This document shows positions 10,472 to 19,674 of a DNA stretch of 64,000 nt, in pieces (position 1 is the stretch's first letter; the number at the start of each line of letters is the position of its first letter). The translations under genes and the position numbers were made by a program. Below the pieces are notes generated by a model that was not told the DNA's origin, did no database searches, and was given only the letters and a program-made list of their open reading frames with translations. Source of the stretch: Phlegmacium glaucopus (lineage: Eukaryota; Basidiomycota; Agaricomycetes; Agaricales; Cortinariaceae); NCBI GenBank assembly GCA_015039465.1, contig MU130364.1, forward strand, positions 204,618 to 268,617, read 5' to 3'.

Positions 10472-11500
10472 TCAGTCTCTTCCTATTCTCTCCTTTATAT
10501 TGATGACTTCAAGCTTCAGCTGCTCTGCCTGATTCTGCCTGCCCTGAAGATGGTATGTGCTTGCTAGATTTGCCATACTGTTGAGGGTGTCTGGATGTTC
10601 TGCACCAAGCAGCTTCTTTCTCATGTCCATAATTTGAACCTGCAGTTGCTCTGCCTCATTCCACCTTCCCTGATCCCTGTATGTGCTTGCTAGATTTGCC
10701 ATACTGGTGAGGGTGTCTGGATGTTCTGCACCAAGCAGCTTCTTTCTCATGTCCATAACTTGAACCTGCAGCTGCTCTGCCTCATTCCACCTTCCCTGAT
10801 TCCAGTATGTGCTTGCTAGATTTGCCATACTGTTGAGGGTGTCTGGATGTTCTGCACCAAGCAGCTTCTTTCTCATGTCCATAACTTGAACCTCCAGCTG
10901 CTCTGCCTCATTCCACCTTCCCTGATTCCTGTATGTGCTTGCTAGATTTGCCATACTGTTGAGGGTGTGTGGATGTTCTACACCAAGCAGCTTCTTTGTC
11001 ATGTCCATAACTTGAACATGCAGTTGCTCTGCCTCATTCCACCTTCCCTGATCCCTGTACATGACTCCTAGATTTGCCATACTGCTGAGGGTTTTTGGAT
11101 GTTCTGTACCAAGCAGCTTCTTTCTCATGTTCATAACTTGAACCTGCAGTTGCTGTGCCTCATTCAATCTGCCCTGACACCTGTATGTGCTTGCAAGATG
11201 TGTCATACTGCTGAGGGTGTTTGGATGTTCTACACCAAGCAGCTTCTTTGTCATGTCCATAACTTGAACATGCAGTTGCTCTGCCTCATTCCACCTTCCC
11301 TGATCCCTGTATGTGGTTGCTACATTTGCCATACTGGTGAGGGTGTGTGGATGTTCTGCACCAAGTACCTTCTTTCTCATGTCCATAACTTGAACATCCA
11401 GTTGCTCTGCCTCATTCCATCTTCCCTGATTCCAGTATGTGTTTGCTAGTTTTCCCATACTGTTGAGGGTGTGTGGATGTTCTACACCAAGCAGCTTCTT
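10472..11500 (-). CDS. NLR1, 3' part: array of eight TPRs cut off from its NB-ARC domain
   Basis: Eight tandem 42-residue TPRs (126 bp each) of the kinesin-light-chain type, each built on LLGAEHPDTLNSMANLAST then QGRWNEAEQL. They end at a natural stop near 10,472 after a divergent last repeat (KERIGRD). TPR arrays of this kind bind peptide or protein ligands and are the usual C-terminal sensor of fungal NB-ARC proteins. The first repeat starts at the very edge of the element at 11,501-13,103, and no start codon belongs to it; the 22 residues read upstream come from the element. Joined to 13,104-15,457 it gives one continuous NB-ARC-TPR frame. As it stands the array is only expressible if the element is spliced or excised. 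Confidence 0.88.
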   Translation of the reverse strand, partial: KKLLGVEHPHTLNSMGKLANTYWNQGRWNEAEQLDVQVMDMRKKVLGAEHPHTLTSMANVATTYRDQGRWNEAEQLHVQVMDMTKKLLGVEHPNTLSSMTHLASTYRCQGRLNEAQQLQVQVMNMRKKLLGTEHPKTLSSMANLGVMYRDQGRWNEAEQLHVQVMDMTKKLLGVEHPHTLNSMANLASTYRNQGRWNEAEQLEVQVMDMRKKLLGAEHPDTLNSMANLASTYWNQGRWNEAEQLQVQVMDMRKKLLGAEHPDTLTSMANLASTYRDQGRWNEAEQLQVQIMDMRKKLLGAEHPDTLNSMANLASTYHLQGRQNQAEQLKLEVINIKERIGRD

Positions 11501-11864
11501 CATCAGGGAAAAAAAAGATGTTTCTGTAGTGCATAGTAGGTATGGTAGACCAAATACACTGGTACACAAGTCCCCTCATCAGTAAGTCCAGTAGTTTTGT
11601 GCATCATCTCAGTAGTCTCTAGTAGTTTCTGGTAGTTTCTCTATATGGTTACATAGCAGCCAATATATTATTCTACCAGAACTACTAACCTCTTTGTAGC
11701 TACAGTTTTTTCCTGTTGTCCTCAGCTCAACCATAATTTTCAGGAAAATAAAATGTTATTGTAGATGTAGTTAACAATGATACAGAATGTCTACAGAGCT
11801 TCCAAAATTCTACCCGTAAAGAGCAAGCACCCATTTCCCAGCTGCCCGACATGTCAATGTACGC

Positions 11865-12065
11865 GTCTTGGGTGTTGGCGGACGTGTCTGGGCGTTGGTG
11901 GACATGTTTGGGTGTTGGTGGACGTGTCTGGGTGATGTCGTAGGTGTTTGGGCGTCGTCGTACGCGTCTGGGTGTTGGTGGACGCGTCTGGGTGACGTCC
12001 TACGTGTGTGAGGTTCATCGTATGTGTGGGTGTCGTCGTACGCGTTGTGCGTTGTTTGTCGTCCA
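11865..12065. repeat. CpG-rich minisatellite inside the CATCAG element
   Basis: Imperfect units around GACGTGTCTGGGTGTTGGTG, alternating with GTCGTCGTACGCGT. This stretch is markedly richer in CpG than the surrounding transposon DNA. It is open in more than one frame on the minus strand, as repetitive DNA often is; I do not call a protein. Confidence 0.75.
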
Positions 12066-12083
12066 TTATGGTTGTTATTCATC

Positions 12084-12445
12084 GTATACGACCTGTTATA
12101 GCATGTCAGTAACTGATTAAAATAGAATAAAAAAAAAATACCCCCCGAGTGGGGGGGTTACCGTTGCTACGTGTCGTCGTCATCAGCGTTGTACTGCGGT
12201 CATTCTTGTTTCATTGTACACGTTGTACAGGGTCGTTGTGTCGTTGTACACGTCGTATGTCATTGTTGTTTCGTTGGACACGTCGTACGTCGTCGTGGTA
12301 CGCGTCGTTCATGTTGTTTGTGTCCGTTATCGTCGTCGTGCATCGTACATAGCCTATTGTAACGTGTTAGTAGTGAATTAATGTAGAAGAAAATAAAAAA
12401 ATACCCCCCTCACCAGGGGGAGTTACCGTTGTTACATGAAAGTTG
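12084..12445 (+). repeat. Two copies of an A/T-tract plus G/C-hairpin cassette
   Basis: Two units about 262 bp apart. Each reads a TTAGTAGTGAATTA-like box, an A-rich tract, a hairpin of C6/G6-7 (12,140-12,160 and 12,402-12,421), then TTACCGTTG and CGTCGTTGT-type low-complexity DNA. The same order of parts occurs in inverted orientation at 54,369-54,440. Confidence 0.7.
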
Positions 12446-13103
12446 TCGTTGTCGTCGTGCTGCCGTCGTTGTTGTGTTGCAGCCGTCGTTCATTGTTGCT
12501 ATTGTTGCTGTTGTTGTGTAGTGGGGCATTAGTACATAGTAAAAGTCGATACAAATTGACTTACCTTTTATGACCACAGACGATGCATAGCAAAAAAAAA
12601 TTACTCACATGGATGGCAGAAACAGTGATGAGGTTGCGGTTCAAAAGAAAAGTTAGGAAATAAACATGCATTATGGTTTGTTTGGATTTGTCGGAGTTTG
12701 AATGAACTTCGCACAAAATTGTTGATTCCCGTGATCCAAATCTGCTTTGATTGTGTGCTCAATTTCAACCCCTTTTGAATATAAATTAATCCAGCCATCA
12801 CTAAATAGTAATAGCTATCAATGATTAAATAAGAGTAAAGTAATGGAGCCAGAAATATACTTTGCTCTACTGAATTAGAAGGGTGAACAATTGGGTCTAT
12901 CATTGTCTATGAGATAAATGAGCAAGGGTACCGGGACTATGGACTACTATGGACAAGTGAGAGAAGGGTACCAAGACTATGGAAAAATAGGCAAAGGGTA
13001 CAGGGTACTACTTGGAGCAATGCAAGCTACCAACTTTCCACAATAACTACTGAAGCTATCTAGCCCATCAGCAAACTACAGAACTTTATTTTTTTTCCTG
13101 ATG

Positions 13104-15457
13104 TTTCTCATGTCTATAACTTGAACCTGCAGTTGCTCTGCCTCATTCCACCTTCCCTGACGCCTGTATGTGCTTGCTAGATTTGCCATACTGTTGAGGG
13201 TGTCTGGATGTTCTGCACCAAGCACCTTCATCCTCATGTCCATTGCTTCAACCTCCAGCTGCTCTGCATTCTCCCAGTCTCCATTCTCTCCCATTGCTAG
13301 TGCAAAATTGACCCATTTATCATCATAGTATTGCTTGATAAGTCCTATCTCCCTTCCATGAAATTCATTTGCCTTAATATGTGGGAAAATCAACCTTCGC
13401 AGTGCATAATCCTGACTTTCAAATCTCCATGAAATTGCACAGGACAAGATTATGCTTCCCATCTCACACATTCTTTGCTGCTCAGACTTTAACATTCTCT
13501 CCTGACTCCAGTAGTGCACCAGAGGATGAACAGATAACATTTTAGATGATTGTCCTCTTTTCATCAAGGAGAAAGAAAGAAGGACACTAACTCCTTGTCC
13601 AAAAATAAATTCATCCCAGTGGCCATCATTGTCCAACCCAAGCAGAGTATGATCCAGTAAAGTGACTCCCTGAGGTAACCTTTCAGCTAAGTCTCCATCA
13701 ACAACATATCCACTGGACCTCTCAGCAGCAGATTGGAATATCTCTTTAGAAATATTGCTATGATGAAAGAAAGCACATATTTGAAGAATTAGGATTGCAG
13801 CCTGTGCTGCCTGTGCATCTCCAGCAGTGGAATGTCCACCAGCCCTCCTTTCTATCTCTTTGAAAGAAAGATCCCAAGTCCCATACACTGTTCTATCATA
13901 CTTTGATGCTCCTGTGAATGTAGCATCTGACATAAGAGCATAACGATGTGCTGAGAATTGTCTCAGATATTTATCAATATCACATTTCCCAGCCTCAATG
14001 TAGGCCCCAGCATGATTAACAGCAAGAGGAATGCACCCAAGTTCAGTCACAATCTTTTTAGCAGCTTGTAGATGCTCAGGCAATGGCTCCAAACAGCCAG
14101 CCTTAAGAAGTAGAGTTATAGCATCTGCCTCCTCCATCTCATGGATCTCAATTTTGTTCTCAAATGATACAATCCTTCCCATGGATCTATTTCTGCTGGT
14201 AATCAGAATATTACCTCTATCACCTGGTGGGAAGAACTTGGCCACCACCTCTGGAGGAAGATCATCAGCATTATCAAATACAATCAACCATTCTTCTTGG
14301 AGAGAAGATATCCACTGGAGGACAGACTCAACTGAGCCATCCATCCCAGGATCTTGTGCAGCAGACAGGGTAGATATGCCCTTGAGAGACATTCCAATGC
14401 TCTCCTGAGATGAGGCATCAATCCAGAACACATGTGAAAAACTAAAAAGAAATGAATCTAGTGTTGTGAATGGAAAGTTATGAATGCTTACTTGTCAGAC
14501 ATGTTTTCTATGAATTTGAGACAAATCTGTGTCTTTCCAATTCCTCCCAATCCCCAGAGGAGACATGAGCACCTTGACATCAGTCTACTAGTACCATGAT
14601 GAACAAAAATGTTCTCAAGTTCATTGAGTACATTTTGCCGTCCAGTAAAGATTGGACTGGAGTTGGGTTTTTGAGTTACAGGGATCTTCATCTGCCTTTC
14701 ACCACTATTGGCAGGGAGAATATTGACATTGGTCTGTATGTATAATTATTGCTAACTCACACACACAACTTACAAGAAAGACTTACAAAAGTGCCACCAG
14801 TGATGAGGGTATTCTGGGCATTCGCAAAGAAACCCAAGGCAGATTGTTGAGCCTGCCGATATTTAGTGAAAGCCGAGAACACCTGGTGTAAGCAACTCAC
14901 AGAGGGACTTAGTTCCGATTTAGTGGATCTCAAGCTACCTTGCATTATGGCATCAGGCGAGGAGAGTGAATTTACTTCCGGATGGGCTACAGGTGTAACC
15001 GCCAAGGCGGAGACGGAAGCGGAGACTTGGAGTTCACGGGTAGTCTGATCGACGATGATGATTGCTAGTAAGTAATTATGGATGTGATGAAATAAATTGA
15101 ACACTCACATGAACGCCAGTGTCTGGAACGCTTACAGGAACAAGATCATTCAGTACCAGAGCAGAAACGGAAGTAGAGACTGGGAGGTCATGAGCAGTCT
15201 GATGGATGACGATGATTAAATACTTGAGGATACGATGGGCGAAGTTGAAAGCTCACAGTAACGCCAGTGACTTGAACAACTTGTGCGCTTTCAGCAGCAG
15301 CGCTAGCAGGAACGGATGGCATGGAGTGAGCAGTGCTTCTTATGACTGTCGATGTCGAAGTTGCTGGTTTAGGGGTTGAACCCAGATCATCGTTGATGGT
15401 CAGAGATGAAGATTTTGGTTTCTTTGGCTTGACAAATTTGTTGAAAATGCGCTTCAT
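13104..15457 (-). CDS. NLR1, 5' part: NB-ARC NTPase with N-terminal mini-exons and first TPR
   Basis: STAND-class NTPase of the fungal NLR type. Exons are 15457-15257, 15198-15109, 15044-14787, 14733-14492 and 14441-13104. The basic N-terminus MKRIFNKFVKPKKPK is followed by Ser/Val-rich repeats encoded by exons 2 and 3. Then come FFANAQNTLITGGTF, the P-loop GLGGIGKT (about residues 244-251), Walker B LIVFDNADD (about 316-324), RNBS-B-like ILITSRNRS, GLPL-like GCIPLAVNHAGAYI and MHD-like VHPLVHYW. One full TPR (VLGAEHPDTL) is present before the frame enters the transposon and stops after KKNKVL. Such proteins act as self/non-self or pathogen sensors, in heterokaryon incompatibility for example. 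No effector domain is recognisable at the N-terminus. The gene is disrupted by the element at 11,501-13,103; every other feature is intact. Confidence 0.88.
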
Positions 15458-15910
15458 ATTGTTGAATAGTGAGTGGTTAGTACTTGAGTGGTGATTCTGG
15501 TGAATGTGGTCGATAAGAAAGAAGCGCTTGATTACATAACCAGGGTTACGTCTACATTGACAACAATTACGGAGTACAAATGGACTTGTACCCAACTTTT
15601 ACGCGTCATCTCCCATTTATCCATGATCATATGGAGTCCAGAGGCAGCATACAGTCCAGCACTCGCATCACTTATTCTGGCCGGCAGCGCTTTGACCAAT
15701 CTTCTATTTTGCTTCCTCGTCTGTAACGCGACAACATTATGATCACCAGTCAGAGTGCCTTGGCCCTCGGATGAAACTCGAATTTTTCGCCTCTCCACCT
15801 CCGAGTGCAAACCTCTCTCTCGTCTCCCGTCTCTCAGTGGTATATAAATCAATAAAAAACATTATCCTTGATTGAGTGATTGAGTACCTCTATTAAATTC
15901 GCAACCCCCA
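15458..15910. promoter_or_regulatory. NLR1 upstream region
   Basis: About 450 bp between NLR1 (minus) and a decayed plus-strand gene. The minus-strand frame reaches back past the NLR1 ATG without a motif. A TATATAAATC box at 15,840-15,849 could serve the plus-strand gene. No repeats noted. Confidence 0.35.
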
Positions 15911-17619
15911 CGCGATGATCAAGAACTCCAAGAACTATGTGCAAAGGTGCGCGTTCTAGAAGTCCGAACAGTAGACTACGCGAAACTCATCCTAGACCTC
16001 AAAGAACGTCACGCTGAATTCGAACTAAGGTTCAAGCCAAACTCAGAAAACTCCAGGACAAACTCACTGGTGCAAATAAATGACCAGATGCAACTATCGC
16101 AACTCCCCGAAAACCGCCTTGTTGACGCATAACAACAACTGGAAATATTAGATCAGGAAGTTGCGAGAGTTGCCCGGGAGAGGAGGGCAGAAGCGGTTGG
16201 GGCAGAGTTGAATGGTGAAATTGTCTCCTGCGAGAAAGAGCATGGACGGTTCAAGGAGACTCTCATGGTATGTTATTTCTCATACCGATCGTTACTCCAC
16301 CTTCTAACATTCTTTGATTGTCAGGTTGCGATACACGACGCAAGAAATGGATCAAGAACATCGTGAACGGATATTGGGAGTGGAAAAAGGGATGTTGCCA
16401 CTGTTGAGAAACTTGAACGTATGTTTTCCATCCCCCCCCTGATCCATTGAAAGTGTAAACTGATGCCTTGCGTCATCAAAAGCATCTTACGAAGAGACTC
16501 TTATTCACGACTTTGAAATCGAATGACTGAAGGATTGACTGGGTGATCTACTTGGTTCGGTAAGACATGATCATAGGATTGACTGAATGCGACTTCAAGG
16601 TATATCTTCCGTTGCTAGCCTCCCTATTTATTCCTCATTATTCTTGCGTATAGAACGTGAATTACCATTGAATATCTTGAAGCCCTCAAGGAACCCTGCG
16701 ATGAGAACGATGTAGAAACAGAGAAATAACTCTACGAAAACCTTGGTATTCAGGACAACTTCCGAAAAGTGAAGCTCGAAAAGTTCTTTATGTCAAGCTT
16801 TGGACCACACTATCAACCAATTCCGTCGTTATCCAGTTACAGATGTACGTTCTCTTCTCAACCATTGTCAAGGCTTCGGCGACATCTCAAACTGCGGCTA
16901 TGTTGTCCCTCGATCTCAACTTACAATTCGCCGCCGAAGGATCTAGCGCCCGCGAAATATTGATGTTGAGCTGAGCTTGGAGGCAAGGGAGTCAAAAGAG
17001 CCGCTAATCGTTATCCAGGTTTGTGTGCCTTCCTATTTGTTGCTTTTCACATCCCGTATCCTGATGTCCTACCTGTAGATAGCGATGTGACGGGGCAGCT
17101 ACCTATTCTTCGGCTACTTGGCATCTAAAGCAGATTTGATTAACCAACGTAGTAGCTCTGCATGTCTCCCTTTTACGAGGTCTACTCGAACCAATCTACT
17201 TGGGTCGCCAAACAAGAAAAAATGGAATATGTTGAAAAAGAATAGCGGCCCGTGGATATGATAACGAACATGGCGACTTTCCTTCTATACCATGGATGGG
17301 CACGTCTGTCTGCCTTCGGAGCCTTAGCACCTGAATTTACGACAACATTCCCTCATCGCATCCATCCATGCCAATGGTTATTGTCAACTTCATTCGCGAT
17401 AAGGAAGTAGGCATGTTTGAGTGGGCAAAGAGGCTTGTTAACAATGGCTCGGCCGGACATGCGGATTTGCTAGGGAAGACTGTGGAGATTTTAGCGTTCT
17501 CCAAGGTGGCGGTAGCGGGAATTCGGAGACTGATGAATCTGAATGATATCCTGCTTCCGTTTCGATCGACCCTTAGTGCGTCTATTTATGAACAAGCCAA
17601 ACATGACATGACGTTGTAA
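15911..17619 (+). pseudogene. Decayed coiled-coil gene with a dynactin p150-like patch
   Basis: Fragments of one plus-strand gene. From 15,950 to 16,260 charged heptad-like coiled coil is broken by stops (for example after NRLVDA at 16,132) but resumes in the same style. From about 16,800 to 17,000 two frames together contain NQFRRYPVTDV and ATSQTAAMLSLDLNLQ, which resemble the central region of fungal dynactin p150Glued as I remember it. Several stops replace expected Trp codons (TGG to TGA). The last open frame, 17,368-17,619 (83 codons), ends SIYEQAKHDMTL and contains ADLLGKTVEILAFSKVAVAG; I cannot place it, and it may be a separate short gene. Dynactin assignment is tentative. Confidence 0.4.
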
Positions 17620-17834
17620 GCCAGAACATTTATCAACCACACAGACACGCATACAGTCATATTATTTCAGATATACATATAGCCTGGTCTAATATCACTT
17701 GTACCGATCTCACGCCACGCTCTCAAGTTTTCGGGACGAGTTGTGCCGAAGTTATCCCGGACAACTTTTAAACGCGTCACGAGTCTTACCAATTTCCTCC
17801 CCTTCTAATTTTAACGCTTTCACCCTCAACTGCC

Positions 17835-18404
17835 ATGGCAGACTCTGAGCCTAATAGTATGCCCACGACCCTGGCAAAGGAAAAGTCAACGACCATGATG
17901 GACATGAACATAGAGGACGAGAAGCAGTTGGGGATATTTCGAAAAACGACTCAGTCCCCCCTACGATGGGGAATCGAAACCCATGGGTAAGTAATAAGAC
18001 CCTTTCACACTACATAATTCCCTTGTTGCCATTTTTCGATTCTCACCAACCAATAGACCCTTTGTCAAAATGCAATATATGACTTGTGAACTCTCATATG
18101 AGCAATGACTACTTCCCATTCGCTCAAATTAAGGACGAAGTATACCTTGTACAAGGTACATATATACACCTTTTTCTTATCTTTGTCTAAATCCTTGTAT
18201 CCAGTTTCATGTGCGACTCCAGTATCAGCGTTGACTACTGTTGACGTCAAAATATTCCGCCATGAATTTATCACCATCTTTCGATTCTCTGAATCAAAGA
18301 CGTTCCATCCTGCAGATATCTGCATTGTCGAACCCATAGACTACCGCTTGACACGTTATAAAGAGGAGAATGAGACTGTTTCTCGCCAGAGACCTAGTAG
18401 CTAG
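17835..18404 (+). CDS. Small unassigned gene, copy A, possibly decaying
   Basis: Exon 1 is 17835-17986 (MADSEPNSMP...), with a GTAAGT donor that follows a codon split 2/1. A later exon reads DYFPFAQIKDEVYLVQ, then an intron 18,156-18,209, then an exon through KIFRHEFITIFRFSE and FHPADICIVEPIDYRL to a TAG at 18,402-18,404. The join between exon 1 and the DYFPFAQ exon needs an extra small intron or a frameshift: the direct splice runs into a TGA near 18,107. After the TAG the same frame stays open for another 27 codons (DADDGKPISYGTI...) to a TGA near 18,484, as if the TAG had been a CAG. No domain recognised. Copy B follows at 19,020. Confidence 0.45.
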
Positions 18405-18732
18405 GATGCGGATGATGGCAAACCCATCTCGTATGGGACAATCACGGCGAAACCAAATACAGCGGCCCCGACAGCGATGATGTGATATTTTTCACGAGGG
18501 CAGAGTTCGCGCGTTATTATGATTTGTGTTCTTTATCTACCCCGCTTCGCTTCCTTGCTCTATTGCTTTTTTTCCCCCAGTCCCCCCCCCTCGTATCTTT
18601 TTGCATGTGTACTTTTATCAACCACACGGACACTGGCATACACCCCCCATTCACTGGCATATATTTTCCAGATATATAAACATATTCTAATTGTTGCTGT
18701 AATATTTCGCACCTAGAACAATAAATGAATAA

Positions 18733-18866
18733 GTCTCAACTTTTGATAGAAAGTTGTTTAATTAATATACCTAGAACAATAAATGAATAACTAGGTATAT
18801 GTTAGATATTATAACTAAGGAATAAACGAGTGAACTCACGTCTCAACTTTTGATAGAAAGTTGAGA
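18733..18866. repeat. Direct repeat and hairpin around GTCTCAACTTT
   Basis: A near-perfect hairpin at 18,839-18,866 (11-bp arms GTCTCAACTTT/AAAGTTGAGAC, 6-bp loop). The left arm plus loop is also repeated at 18,734-18,757 and followed by a second direct repeat, ACCTAGAACAATAAATGAATAA. Confidence 0.75.
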
Positions 18867-19019
18867 CTCGCTGTACTAAAATTCGTGACTATAAGATGTG
18901 ACCGTTATCGTGACACAAAAATAAAAGGAATGATAAGATGTGAAATAGATAAATACTTAATAGGAGATTAACGAGATGAAACTCGTATACTCCAACACTA
19001 ATAATCATATATTTTCTCA

Positions 19020-19674
19020 AATATCACTTGTACCGATCTCATGCCTCCAGCGAGAATATCTCTCAATGTTTCGGCTGTTGGGATAACTTTGAACGCGCCA
19101 TCTTTGGGTTTGGAAGCCAAATGGAATCATCAGTGTTACCAATTTCTTCCCTTTCTATTTTTAACACTTTTACTCTCAATTGCCCATGGCAGATGAAGAA
19201 AGACACTCTGAGCCTACTAGTATGCCCATGACCCCGGTGGGAAAAAGTCAATGACCATGACAGACATGAACATCAAGGACAAAAGGCAGTTAGGGATTGT
19301 TGAATTTAGGCAAATAATGGGTAATAACGTCGAGAGCGACAATAGAGTGGAGGCTTAGGACGGTTGGTGTTAACCAGATAAAACACTAGTTATTTGACTA
19401 AAGAACTACTCTAGTTGTAACTACTATTTATACAAGTACAGGAATGATAACAAAAATACTATTCTTATCTTTGACCTCTGGCATAATGTTTTCTTATTAG
19501 CTTATCTACCTGGAGTGAACTTGATACTTCCAACAGGGATGTTCTGAAAAGTGACTTAGTTCCTTCTACAATGGGGAATCGAAACCCATGGGTAAGTAAT
19601 AGAACCCCTTTCATACTACATAGTAATTCTCTTGTTGTCATTCCTCAATTCTCATCCAAAATACTTTTTTAAAC
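19020..19674 (+). pseudogene. Copy B of the small unassigned gene, truncated and interrupted
   Basis: Tandem paralogue of copy A. The shared upstream box ATATCACTTGTACCGATCTC occurs at 17,690 and 19,020, followed by a matching 5' region and a start at 19,186 (MADEERHSEPTSMP). A small indel shifts the frame to a TGA by codon 23. A 238-bp solo LTR lies inside the former first exon, and the hAT-like element at 19,675 removes everything after the first intron donor. Confidence 0.75.
19298..19535. mobile_element. 238-bp solo LTR
   Basis: Begins TGTTGAATTTAGG and ends ACTTCCAACA, the TG...CA structure of an LTR. It is flanked by the perfect 5-bp duplication GGGAT (19,293-19,297 and 19,536-19,540). 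Copy A shows the uninterrupted site. A CTATTTATAC box near 19,424 could be the LTR promoter. Confidence 0.88.

Larger units (their letters stand above)
11501..13103. mobile_element. 1,603-bp TIR element splitting NLR1 (CATCAG family, copy 1)
   Basis: Imperfect inverted termini of about 32 bp. The left end begins CATCAGGGAAAAAAAA, the right end (reverse complement) begins CATCAGGAAAAAAAA, and both continue to TTCTGTAGT. Comparison with the neighbouring TPR repeats, which act as an empty site, shows that 2 bp (TT on the plus strand) are duplicated at insertion. Removing the element with one copy of TT restores the TPR reading frame exactly. There is no transposase: inside are GTAGT-rich and GGGTACC-rich subterminal repeats, a CpG-rich minisatellite and two G/C-hairpin cassettes. 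Confidence 0.85.

Noticed and set aside
11099..11449. Plus-strand frames over the TPR array (Cys/Leu-rich, also at 59,301 and 60,772)
   Set aside because: They are antisense shadows of the 126-bp TPR repeats and repeat with the same period.
10472..11500. Regular direct repeats resembling a CRISPR-like array
   Set aside because: Unit length is 126 bp throughout, fully coding, with no unique spacers; the genome is eukaryotic.
11810..12082. Minus-strand 70-90 codon frames (Thr/His/Pro-rich) in the CATCAG element
   Set aside because: Open in two frames because of the minisatellite; no start context, intron or motif.
12149..12362. Overlapping plus-strand 63-67 codon frames
   Set aside because: GTCGTC/CGTTGT low-complexity DNA reads open in several frames; no independent support.
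18065..18337. 90-codon minus frame over the small unassigned gene
   Set aside because: Antisense of the plus-strand exons that share sequence with copy B; no support of its own.
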